A program made the translations under genes and the position numbers. 64,000 bases of DNA from Rhyzopertha dominica. Taxonomy: Eukaryota; Arthropoda; Insecta; Coleoptera; Bostrichidae. The stretch is from the NCBI GenBank assembly GCA_025024175.1, contig QCXZ01000064.1, positions 41,933,325 through 41,997,324 of the forward strand, read 5' to 3'. Shown here one piece after another: positions 22,178-32,119 of the stretch (positions are counted from its first letter, which is position 1; every line of letters starts with the position of its first letter). The notes under the pieces are model-generated. The model was given only the letters and a program-made list of their open reading frames with translations, was not told where the DNA came from and searched no databases.

Positions 22178-23000
22178 ATAGTTATTATAAGTAGATAATT
22201 ACCTGTTATTTCATTATATTCAACGCTTTTTATTACTGTCTATCTCACAGAATTTACTGAATTAAGTTTATATTTTCCCCAACATTTAAACGTTATTTAA
22301 TTTTTTTTTTTAGTATTTACCATTGTTGATTTTCCTGTTTCATTATATAGCATATAAACATTCGTTTTTATCGAATTTTTTACTGTGTTTGTCAACCCAA
22401 ATAATTATTTATGTTAAGTTTTGTATACATTTGAAAATATGTAATAAAGTTCTTTTTTTATTCTCATATTATTTTCTGTAAACTTAATAAATTAAAAGCT
22501 AACGTCATATTAACAAGGACTATAGTTATAATTGAGTAATTAAGCAACTCACTTCTTCTTCTAGACAGAATCGTATTGACTTAACATAATTCCGTTTCTG
22601 TATTTGGAAATAATATTCCAATAAGTAGCACGTAATATTATAACTCGCCTACGTTTTTTCATTTTGAACGAATATTCCCGTAAACAGCCAGCGAAATAAT
22701 CCTATTGTCGGTACCGAACAAGCGCGAGCGATTGCTTAATTCGAAAGTCTCTAAAAGTTTCGATATATAACCTGCCTTATTTGCACAAGTTGCGAATTGT
22801 TTCGTATTCCGATTCCGATTCCAGTATAAAGTTTTCATCGCATTCTGTGGTTATCATCGATATGACAGTAAGCGCTATCCGTGTGCACGGTGAAAATAAT
22901 CGTATTCCGAATATTCTAAAATAATCGGAATCATCCGAATACTTGAATAATCGGAAACATTCCGAATAATATTTCGGATAGTCCCAACTCTAATATAGTT

Positions 23001-24064
23001 GACGTTATCATACTGATTTCATCGCAAATCATCAGCTTTCGTTTCGTAGAAATTCTGCGTGTTGCGCATTCGGCCTCATTGAAGACGTGGAATCCGGTAA
23101 AACGGGAATTGGTAGCATAAATATGCTGTGAAGAGTACGGCCTATTTTAAGCAGAGCCGCCACTAAACCCGTAAAGGCTACAGCTGTGGTGTGCTATTCT
23201 CTGCCGTGAAGGGTTGTTATTAGGGTGTTGTATAGGAAGGTCTCTCCTGTCCTGGCTGCTCCAGATACATACAAGTAGCTTTCTTGCTCGTCGTCGTTTA
23301 ATAATTGTACTTGCATGTTTTCTGCAAGTCGTGCTTCTTGTATGTCTATAGGATCGTTTATATCCACGGGTATGTTTTCTGGGGGTTCCATGAGACGGTA
23401 ATCCGCTAAGCGTCTGCCGTTCACCATCAATATGTATTGTATGTGGCGCAAAGCTTTGACTTCAGCCACGTTCTCGTCGTAAGAACGTCGAAAATCTTCG
23501 ATGAAAGGATGGCAAATCTTTCCATAATCGAACCGGGTCATCTGCTTCTCCAAAAATTAGTACGTAGGCGAACATGGCTCTCAATTGTCTGGACATGTCT
23601 CTCGTTCCTGCTTTTTCTAAACATCTTATCAATTCTTGTTCGTCTGCAAGCAAGTTGTGTTGACGACACGCCTCCATGAAAGTATCACAAACTTGGTCGT
23701 TGACGGTGCGGAGTATTTCGAAGGATTGTGCACCTCGTACGTGTAACAGGAGCAAACGTAAATAACACAATTCCTTGTATCGTATGGATACGTTATACAT
23801 TCGGGGAATTACCTTATCGTGTCCTCTTTTACGGACCGCCCAACCCGTAGAATTCCAGGTGTAATGCCTGGGAATTTCAGTATACAAATACTGGCGGGTA
23901 TTCGGGTCCCTCACGTTTAGTTCAAACCATCTGGTTAGCTTCGTGTGGCGCGGTTCTTCGAATCTCTGAGGATTCACTTCTAATTTCCTTTCTGTAAATA
24001 TCACTCGCTGTCTTTCTGGCAAGTGTATGGGTAATCTCTCTATTGCATGGGATAGTTTATTCAT
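23001..24064 (-). pseudogene. Helitron B helicase N-terminal part and preceding linker
   Basis: Minus strand. 24064-23462 carries LPIHLPERQRVIFTER, TRWFELNVRDP, YLYTEIPRHYTWN and LRLLLLHVRGAQSFEILRTV, the conserved linker before Helitron helicases. 23553-23194 carries RRSYDENVAEVKALRHIQYI and then the Walker A zone SGAARTGETFLYN. Here the usual GTGKT lysine is glutamate, so ATP binding would be lost. Further helicase residues run to 23001, where the hAT begins. One frameshift at about 23500. Confidence 0.8.
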
Positions 24065-25240
24065 CGGTAGCTGCAGAATGTTTCAGCTAGGCTCTGTCGG
24101 GGTCATGTATCTTCCAGAGATAAAATTTTCTATCTCGTCATGATGTAGTTGTCCTGCACTTCGGTCTATGACCTGTGCCGTAGCTGCCGTCGGATTTTTT
24201 AACAAATATTTTATCGTTTGCATTGTTGCGCAGGCTTCAACGTTTATGTGTTCTATATATTTTTTTAAATAAATATGGGTTGTGCGGTACTACATATTGG
24301 TTGTTAACAACGTACCGTTTATTATTTCGGCGTATCTCAATAGATCTGCCGTTTTTTTCTTCGACGATAATTTATGATACCGTCACGTATAGCTGTTTGA
24401 TTATACCAGTATTTGGGAAACTTTTTATTACAACTGCCGTTATCTAGCATACAAATTTCTCTTGGATTATGGGCCCGCATGGTCCGTGAATCATAAATTT
24501 TCCCATCAATTCGTAGAGTTCTGATTCGACGACGGTTGAGTGTGGTAACTCACCAGCTGATTAATTTTCTCTGGGTCGTTTAATTTGTCTTCGTTGCAAA
24601 GAAGTATAACAATATGTGCATGTGGTAAACCTCTTTTCTCAAATTCAATAACGTGCAAATGTGCAATACGTTCTCCCATAAAACTGTTTCAGTTTAAGAT
24701 TGAACACTATTCACTAAAAAGGAATGATCGCTCGGCTGTGCGCCTTGTAATAAATGTTGCCGTATCTCTGTCCAGTTAGGATTTGTTGTCATCGTAATGA
24801 ACAAACTTGGATATCCTTTCTCTTTCGCTATGCTTAAAGCATCTTGGAATTTTTCTAGCTGATATCTGGGAGACAAAACGTAACCACTTGGAAGGATTAT
24901 TCTTCTTCCCAGTTCCACGGCTTCGTTTTCAGCTCTGTGAGTCAAGTAATCTCTGACGCCGACATATTCTTCGGCTCTTAATTTGTCTTGGTTTTGCCTG
25001 ATGATGTTTAATCGATTTTCTTCGATTTTCACATAAGCAAACACTATGTATTGTTGTAGTAGTTTTCTACCTCTGTTCATAATATTGAAACCGTCGTCTA
25101 TGTCGCGATAAGCGAATCTATAGGAGTAGAATTCACATACAGACATGTTTTCTCGGACTTGCTGATTATTTTGATTGGCAAACCCTATATTCATACTCCA
25201 GCCAGTTGTTCTATGACGAAGCAGCAATGGATAGCTTAAC
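24065..25240 (-). pseudogene. Helitron B Rep (HUH nuclease) part
   Basis: 25227-24694 carries SVCEFYSYRFAYRD, NRGRKLLQQYIVFAYVKIEE, LSPRYQLEKFQDALSIAKEKG and ITMTTNPNWTEIRQ, typical of the Helitron-like N domain. Near 24665-24600, in another frame, the HUH nuclease motif HVIEFEKRGLPHAHIVILLC is intact (His-Ala-His), unlike in Helitron A. It would nick and join single-stranded DNA at the transposon ends. The gene is cut at 25240 by the errantivirus and continues at 38272. Confidence 0.82.
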
Positions 25241-25244
25241 GACC

Positions 25245-25690
25245 AGTTAAGTTTCGAGTTGAAACAACTTGCTTTTTAAAACAATTTATTTTACTCAAAA
25301 CTTTAACACGAACAATTACACTTTTACAATAACTTGATATGCACTCAAGAGCTTGTTAGTATAAGAGTTATATATGTTGAAAATCATAGGCTTATATACT
25401 ATTGGTTAGTGCTGAATAATCATATTTGACATAAACAACTGATTAATAGAATGTTCTAGAACCTAAACTACGTATAATATATTAAAGCCCTTACAACTAC
25501 CTATTGTTGCAATTTATAAACAATAGTCTATTTTTATGGCTTTAAATACATTTTGCTGACACTAAAGTAGTGTAGCAATTACGCATTAATATTGAATCAT
25601 AAACAGGATGTTATTGTAATATAATATTTCATATTTAAAGTATAAACAGATTATTATTATAAAGGACTTATTATTTGTAAATATGTAACT
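25245..25690 (-). repeat. Errantivirus 3' LTR
   Basis: 446 bp, AGTT...AACT ends, 443 of 446 positions equal to the right-hand LTR by my reading. Preceded (minus sense) by the purine run at 25691-25700. Confidence 0.95.
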
Positions 25691-25702
25691 CCTCCCGCCG
25701 AA
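25691..25702 (-). other. Errantivirus polypurine tract
   Basis: Minus-strand GGCGGGAGG abuts the 3' LTR exactly, the expected position for the plus-strand primer. Confidence 0.75.
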
Positions 25703-25810
25703 AATTAGAAACCAGGGGTTAATGAAGAGCAATATTTTCAAGGGTAGCTTCATTACGTGGTTTCGGGAATGAACGCTTTGATTCTTGCATTCGCTCACGA
25801 TATATTGGTA

Positions 25811-25960
25811 TTATATTTCATAATGCCGTTCTCGAATTACAATACTACTTGTAGTCGCAATTTTGTGCGCGCGCCTTGTCACGATAATTCAAAGCAAAAA
25901 TCCCTGCTCCCCTCCACACTCCAACAGCGCTGTCCATTCAAACTAACTCACTGCAATTTT
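25811..25960 (+). repeat. DIRS left inverted terminal repeat
   Basis: From 'tatttcataatgccgttctc' through the GC-rich 'gcgcgcgccttgt' to 'taactcactgcaat'. It pairs with 30411-30560 in reverse complement with few mismatches. Confidence 0.85.
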
Positions 25961-26037
25961 TCGTGCGCTTAGTTACGGACGTGTTTACTTTCGAGTGCTG
26001 CTTTAGAACATAAAAATTTGCTTCGTGCCTTGAAAAA

Positions 26038-27389
26038 ATGGGCAAAATTTCAAAAAGGAAGAGGGGTGTCGCCAGCAAAAGGAAAAGAAAGCTTCGACAA
26101 TTACTTCAGATGCTGGATAGCTCAAGTAAGTAGCCTTTACAGCTTGTTTTAGGTATCGGTACAATGGCGCTGTTGCTCTTGGTACAACACACACATGTGT
26201 GGCTGAGATCTTGAGTCAGATCAGTACGGGCCTGATTCATACAGGAGACGCCTCAGAGAATTCACATGAATTTCAATTGCTAATTTTTTGTGGCCTACCA
26301 ATATTCACATGTGAGGTTATGCCACAGAACACCAGCCATGTTGATATTTACATTGGGGGTGTTCACATGAACTACCGTGCTGTGTTCATATGAACTACAG
26401 TAGCTGTGTTCATATGAACTACAGTAGCTGTGTTCTTTTTGTGCCTTTTTCATAACTTCAACGATGGGTTCATATGAACTCCGTATATATCCAGTTGTGA
26501 CTACATGGTCAAATTAATGGCTGTAGGTCCACTTATATAGTGAATAACTTGTCATTGATATGTGAGGTTATAGTTATTTTTTATCGCAGGCACATCTGAA
26601 GAAAATTCATCGAATGATGACTCCCATTCTGAGTCAGAGGTTGAAGACCTGGACTTCGAACTACAGCAGAATTCAACATCAGTAAAGGAACGTCCCATAA
26701 CAGCTACATTAATAGAGAATGCTTCAAACCAGGGAGCTCAGAACATATTGAACTTATTAGGAAATCCTATTCCTAATCTTTCTGGGCCAGAGGTTAACCC
26801 AGACATAGCGGATTTTTTGTCAGGGTATTTGCAGAATGGGATCCTAAAAGAGGAACGAGAAAAAATATTGGAATCTTATCCTCTATTAGTAAACTGCCAG
26901 GCTCTACATCCGCCAGAGATAAACCCAGAGGTAAAGGCCTGTTTAGATGCAAACACCTTAAAACAAGATAAATTCTTAGCCAAGTTGCAAGCTCAATTGT
27001 CAGCAGGTTTAAGTGCGTTGGCTATTCCCTTTGAGAATCAGTATAAGAATACGAAAGAGAGTCCTACTGAAGAGACGCGAAAACTGTTGGAAGACGCATG
27101 CGACCCTTTAAAATTGGTTGTGGACGTTTTTCATGCATTATCAGTGCATCGCAGGTTTTCAATTCTACCATATCTCGACATGGGAATAAAAAAAGTGTTA
27201 GAAGATTGTCCCATCGACAAGTTCCTGTTTGGGCAGTCCTTCCCAGAAAAATTAAAAAATTCCAAGGAAGCTGAACGACTAGGATCAGTCATCAAGAAGA
27301 GAAGAGTTTCATCGACCAAATTTACGGCTAAAAAGTTCCATAACCCAGGTCAAAGGCATCTGAGAAGAACAGATATAACAATTCTTTAA
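26038..27389 (+). CDS. DIRS Gag-like protein, spliced (exons 26038-26125 and 26590-27389)
   Basis: Exon 1 starts MGKISKRKRGVASKRKRKL, a basic nuclear-localisation-like stretch, and ends at a good donor (TCAA/gtaagt). The acceptor is ttatcgcag/GC at 26589. The 464-base intron removal keeps frame into TSEENSSNDDSHSESEVEDLD, an acidic serine-rich segment, then NLLGNPIPNLSGPEVN and KKRRVSSTKF. About 295 residues to a stop at 27389. One base shift near 27370 would extend it through a basic Arg-rich tail (RMRKEEGRPQQRGTYRHH) to a stop just before the RT frame, so the stop at 27389 is probably a recent frameshift. The intron is inferred from splice signals and frame continuity. Presumed nucleic-acid-binding structural protein. 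Confidence 0.7.
26360..26485 (+). repeat. Short tandem repeats with TTCATATGAA core in the DIRS gag intron
   Basis: A 24-base unit 'tgttcatatgaactacagtagc' plus two bases occurs twice in perfect tandem (about 26386-26433), preceded by a variant copy (cacatgaactaccgt) and followed by another TTCATATGAA at about 26470. Each unit centres on a 10-bp palindrome. Confidence 0.8.
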
Positions 27390-27477
27390 ACTTCCGAGGC
27401 CTTCAGAATCGTGTTCGAATGAGGAAAGAAGAGGGGAGGCCGCAACAACGAGGAACATATCGTCACCATTAGATAAG

Positions 27478-29140
27478 GTGTGTTATGCCGGAAACCTATC
27501 TATGTATATAGATAAATGGAAGGAGATTACAGATGATCCTATAATTTTAAATTGGTTAGGTGGATATCAAATACCATTTGTTCAACCACCCAGTCAGTTT
27601 ATTGCTCCCATTAATACACATGAGAAAGAAAATTCAAAAATTAAAATTATTTTAACAAAATTAATTACTATGGGGGCGATTTCGCAAACATCATATGAAG
27701 AAGGGCAGTTTTTATCTTCCTTCTTTCTTGTTTCTAAACCAGATGGAAGTAGTAGATTTATTCTAAATTTAAAAAATCTGAATCGGTTCTTACAACCTCC
27801 TCATTTTAAATTGGAGGACTATAGAACAGTTATAAAATTAGTATACCATAATTGCTTCTTTACTTCCATTGATTTAAAAGATGCATATTATCTTGTGCCA
27901 ATAAAGGCAAATAATAGAAAATATCTTAAATTTGTTTTTGAAGATATATATTATTGTTTCAATTGTTTACTATTTGGATTGTGTACGCACCATTTGTATT
28001 TACAAAAATTTTAAAACCTGTATTAAGATTCTTGAGAACAAGAGGGGCTATTTGTATAACCTATTTGGGCGATATTCTCATAATCAGTAGAACACAAGAA
28101 GAGGCTCAAGAAGATGTTAATTTGGCTAGAGCCCTTTTAACAGAATTGGGATTTATCATTAACATGACAAAAAGTAATTTAGTTCCTCTACAAAGATGCC
28201 TTTATCTGGGGTTCATTTTTAACTCTGTTACACAAGAAATATTGTTACCTCGTAGTAAAAGAGACGATATTTGTAACCGGATCATAGAAATCATTAAAAC
28301 ATCTAAATGTAGTATTATGATTTTGGCAAAGTTGATTGGAAAATTGGTAGCAGCAGGTCCTGCCATAAAATATGGATGGGTTTACTTGAAACGTTTAGAA
28401 AGGGCAAAGTTTCAAGCTTTAGCCTTAACGAACAATTCTTACAAACAAAAAATTGTAATAACATTACCAGTTAAGAGCGATCTAATGTGGTGGCATAAGA
28501 CATTATCGCAAGGTAGCGGAAAGGAGATTTTTAATCATGAGTTTGCTTTAGAAGTTTATAGTGATGATATAGTGATCTGGTGTGAAAGACGTAACAACTT
28601 TGTAGTAGCATCTTACATTAATACCAAGCTGAATACGCATGCTGATCAATAATCACGTATTAAGGATGTAGATACTGAATATAAATTATCAGAAGAAGCT
28701 TTTCACAAAATATGTCAATATTTTGGAACGCCATCTATTGATTTATTTGCTACTTATTTAAATACAAAATGCAAAAGGTACATTTCTTGGAAACCAGATC
28801 CAAATTCAATTAAGGTAGATGCTTTCACAGTTAGTTGGAAAGGTGAATTCTTCTATGCATTCCCTCCTTTTGCAGTAATACAGAACTGCTTGTGCAAAAT
28901 TATAAATGAAAGAGCGGAAGGGATTTTGGTAGTTCCAAGCTGGGCTACTCAGCCTTGGTACCCAGTGTTTAAGAAACTTTTGGTTAAGAAACCGTTGATA
29001 TTAAAACCTAGTAAAGAACTTCTTATATCACCTTTCAGAACAATTCATCCCCTATGGCGGAACCTTTCCCTGGAGGTTCGCCTTTTATCCGGCAATCTTT
29101 TCTGCAAAGAGGTTTTCCAGAAGTTGGACTCCAGGCTATA
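27478..29140 (+). pseudogene. DIRS reverse transcriptase and RNase H
   Basis: 27478-28014 holds the RT fingers and palm: FLVSKPDGSSRFILNLKNLN and FFTSIDLKDAYYLVPI (first catalytic Asp). A frameshift at about 27960 leads to 27954-28652, where the catalytic box reads ITYLGDILII: the usual YxDD is YLGD, losing an essential Asp. RNase H begins near 28552 (EVYSDD), is shortened, and has an in-frame stop at 28650 just after NTHAD. The tail (PSIDLFATYLNTKCKRYISW, YAFPPFAVIQN, VVPSWATQPWYP) is typical of DIRS polyproteins. RT would copy the RNA into the circular intermediate; this copy is dead. Confidence 0.87.
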
Positions 29141-30048
29141 AAGGCTTCTTTGTCTGACAGCACATTAAGACAGTATGGGACTTCTTTAAGGCAATGGTGG
29201 TTGTTCTGTAAGGATCACAATTATGAACCCTTTCAATTTAAGTTGGATGCAATCATAAAGTTTCTAGAGAAAAAACATCAACAGGGTAAATCTTTTTCTA
29301 CATTAAATTCGTATCACTCCGCTCTGGTCTTAGTATTTCAAATTATGGATATTGACAAGAAGTTTTTAAAAAGATATATGAAAGGTATTTACAATATAAA
29401 CCCGTCAAAACCAAAATACAAAGAAACTTGGGATCCTGCTCCAGTTTTAAGCTATTTATCAAAGATGTACCCTTTAACAGAATTATCGATGTCAGATCCA
29501 ACGGTTAAGTTAGTTACTCTATTGGCACTTATAACTGCACATAGGGTTCAGACCTTTACTAAGATAAGTTTGGGAAACATAAAAAACTGGAAGACCGGAT
29601 AGAAATAAAAATCACTGATAGAATCAAGACGTCTCGTCCAGGATCGTTTCAGCCATTACTAGTTATTCCCTATTTTACAGAAAACCCAAGCTTATGTTTG
29701 GCAACGGTCATAAATTATTATATCGAAGTGACAGCAAACAGTCGTTCTGAGGGTATGGACCAGTTGATACTAACTGTTAGAAAACCTATTCATCCTGCAT
29801 CCACACAGAGAATTAGCAAGTGGATAAAAACTGCCTTGTCTTCAGCAGGTATAGACACCGTACGTTTTACTAGTTATAGCACAAGACATGCAGCAACGTC
29901 TGCTGCCTTTAGAGCAGGTGTGTCTGTTGAACAAATCTGCAGAACGGCTGGGTGGACTGATAATTCGGAAATGTTCAACAAATTTTACAATAAACCTGTA
30001 ACTAGTTTATCAACAGTTTTTGCAAAAGGAGTTTGGAAGAATGTTTAA
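29054..30048 (+). pseudogene. DIRS tyrosine recombinase
   Basis: Overlaps the end of the polyprotein frame. N-terminal SAM-like core-binding part: LRQYGTSLRQWWLFCKDH, FLEKKHQQGKSFSTLNSYHSAL. The catalytic domain holds first Arg in TAHRVQTF, then, after a stop at 29600, RFTSYSTRHAATSAAFRAG, TAGWTDNSEMFNKFYNK (Trp and nucleophile Tyr). The first His of the HxxR box is Tyr (YSTR). The second copy at 41702-42058 has Tyr too, so this is a family trait rather than decay. Integrates the circular DNA. Confidence 0.87.
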
Positions 30049-30212
30049 TTGTTAGAATTAATGTTTTGTGTTCTATTATTCTTAACATTAATTATTATAT
30101 ACATTGTTATAATTTATATAATGTATATAAAATGTGAGTTAAATATATTGGTTCCTTATATATTTTTTGTATTCTTTGGAATCATCCTGCCTAGATCGTT
30201 CTGCGCTGAACA

Positions 30213-30343
30213 TCTACAAGTAGTATTGTAATTCGAGAACGGCATTATGAAATATAATTAAAAGATCAATCGACTTACCTGTAAAGAAGATTGATCGAAA
30301 TTATATGAATAATGCCGTTCGAAGAATTACAATCCCGCCCATT
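30213..30343 (+). repeat. DIRS internal complementary region
   Basis: In reverse complement it reads right-end sequence (aattcttcgaacggcattatt...gatcttttaattata) followed without a break by left-end sequence (tttcataatgccgttctcga...acttgtag). That is how DIRS-1-type elements store the sequence needed to rebuild their ends through a circle. Confidence 0.88.
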
Positions 30344-30410
30344 AATGTAGATTATAAATTTTTAAAACCCTCCCAAAAATCTTTAGTAAACGATCTAGGG
30401 TAATTCCTCA

Positions 30411-30610
30411 AAATAGCAGTGAGTTGGTCTGAATGGACAGCGCTGTTGGAGAGTGTGGAGGGGAGCAGGGATTTTTGCTTTGAATTATCGTAACAAGGCG
30501 CGCGCACAAAATTGCGACTACAAGTAGTATTGTAATTCTTCGAACGGCATTATTCATATAATTTCGATCAATCTTCCTTACAGGTAAGTCGATTGATCTT
30601 TTAATTATAT
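30411..30610 (-). repeat. DIRS right inverted terminal repeat
   Basis: Inverse of the left repeat from 'aaatagcagtgagtt' to 'acaagtagtattgtaattc', plus a right-specific outer segment that is present again in the internal complementary region and in the partial copy at 42551-42634. Confidence 0.85.
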
Positions 30611-30615
30611 ATCTT

Positions 30616-32115
30616 TTAACCAAGTACAGACAATATAAAAATCAAGATATATATTATAATTGTCCATGAGCTTATTGTATGCGTAATTAAGGGTTGCGCA
30701 TCATCAAAATCTAAAGGGCGTGCGAGTTGTGATTTTAATTGTTTTAAGTCATCCAAATGTATTTCTTCCAGATCTAACTGAGTCGGTTTATTAGTGTTAT
30801 TGGTAGAAATTTTTGGTAATTCTACTAGAAGATGTGATTGACTGATAATTTCGGATGAATTAAGTGCTAAATTTTGACCATGAATTTGAAGGGTACAATT
30901 CCTTGGTAGGCGTATTAGATAGGTACCTTTAATTTCAATTTTATTATTAGATTTGTGACATTTTAATTCAGCAATTTCATCCTTGGGTCCAAAATACAAC
31001 CAAGCATTGTTTTCAATTTTTTGTATTTTCCAAGTTGTATTAATGATTTCCGTATGACAGTTTTTATAGGGTTTATCTCTTCTTAGCAACTGAGATTCAC
31101 AGACATTATTGCTGTAGCTTTTAACATCAATTTTGTGACAAAGAAATATTTCAATTTTTGTTTTAATAAAAATAAATATATAATTATCTTCACTGTTCAA
31201 AAAGAATTTAGTTGTCGGTATTATTATCTGGGTTATTGAATTATAGTTTACCGGTAACGTATAAGAATGCTACAATGAATATTCAGTTTTGTCGGTTACA
31301 GGCGCATTTAATAGAAATACAACGCGCGTTCCGGTGTGGTAAGCTTTTAATTGTATTATCTGTTCAAATGACTCAATATTGTTTATCTCAGATTTAATTA
31401 TCAGTTGATCCGGTAGTATCATATCTATTGCTACTAATTGATTTAATAATTCTTTTGTGGTTATTATATTCGGGTGCAAAACGTTTAATTTAGAAAATGT
31501 TACAGCTGTTAATAAATTATTTAACAAATATGATATATGAGATAGTGTTTATCAAAATTGAGTATGACTCAGCGATTAATAGTCCATATTTCAATTTTGT
31601 TTCATTTGCCTGTAAGAGATTTAATTTGTTAGTTATGTGTACTTGATTTGTTATTACATGTGACACTGAAGCATGAAGACGTATCAATGACTCAGTTACA
31701 ATGCTTAATTTTCCTTTTAAAAGTTCTTGGCCACGGGATAAACTATTAATTGCATTTTCAAATTTTACGCCATCTTCTGCATCTAAGTTTCCAGTAATGC
31801 CTTTAATTAAACTTCCTGCTATGTTCAATAAACCACGTTTAACTCTATTTGGGGAATATAGCAAATGCAAAAGTTTTTCACTGATTCCTACTAAAAGTTC
31901 TTCGCACAAGTGATCAGAAAAATTTGTTTCATTGTGTGTTTCACGTAATGTGAAAGCTAAATGCTGTAAATTTTTAGTTTCTTGAATGATACCTGATAAA
32001 TCGAAAGGTTTTATTATAGTCCACTCAGCATACGAGATCTTAGCTTGGCCTAAAGGATGTATAAAGAGTCCGGGATTTTCGTCCAGTTTCCGTATTATGT
32101 CGGATTGTCGAGTCT
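30616..32115 (-). pseudogene. env: Errantivirus env-like fusion glycoprotein
   Basis: Envelope gene of the baculovirus F-protein/errantivirus type. Order on the minus strand: an N-terminal part at about 32115-31913, then 31909-31517 with a furin-type cleavage site (RVKR) directly followed by a Gly-rich hydrophobic fusion-peptide zone and a long heptad-like helical stretch, then 31527-31270, then 31200-30616 with Cys residues and a C-terminal transmembrane helix (about 19 hydrophobic residues) ending at a stop with almost no cytoplasmic tail. Frameshifts near 31520 and 31230 and the absence of a recognisable signal peptide make it inactive. The DIRS begins immediately after its stop. Confidence 0.82.
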
Positions 32116-32119
32116 CTAA

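Larger units (their letters stand above)
19693..22992 (+). mobile_element. hAT element with 8-bp target duplication
   Basis: The 8-mer ATATAGTT occurs at 19685-19692 and 22993-23000. Termini are TAGTTATAGTTGGGA (left; a 4-base insertion relative to the right) and TAGAGTTGGGA (right, reverse complement). Subterminal zones are rich in repeats of ATAATCGGA/TCGGAAT and their inverse (19705-19790 and 22880-22975), the sort of array hAT transposases bind. A hAT transposase with BED finger lies between. It inserted only 13 bases from the piggyBac target duplication. A 34-bp palindromic insertion sits at 20024-20057. Confidence 0.92.
25811..30610 (+). mobile_element. DIRS retrotransposon nested in the errantivirus
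   Basis: DIRS-type tyrosine-recombinase retroelement on the plus strand. Left inverted terminal repeat about 25811-25960, right one about 30411-30608 (with roughly 60 extra bases at its outer end). An internal complementary region at 30213-30343 is the reverse complement of the right end joined to the left end, exactly the circle-junction template of the DIRS-1 model. Genes: spliced gag, RT/RNase H, tyrosine recombinase. No target duplication, as expected for recombinase-mediated insertion: both ends share only TTATAT. It lies just beyond the env stop codon of the errantivirus, so it is younger than the virus insertion. Inactivated by RT mutation and stops. Confidence 0.9.
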
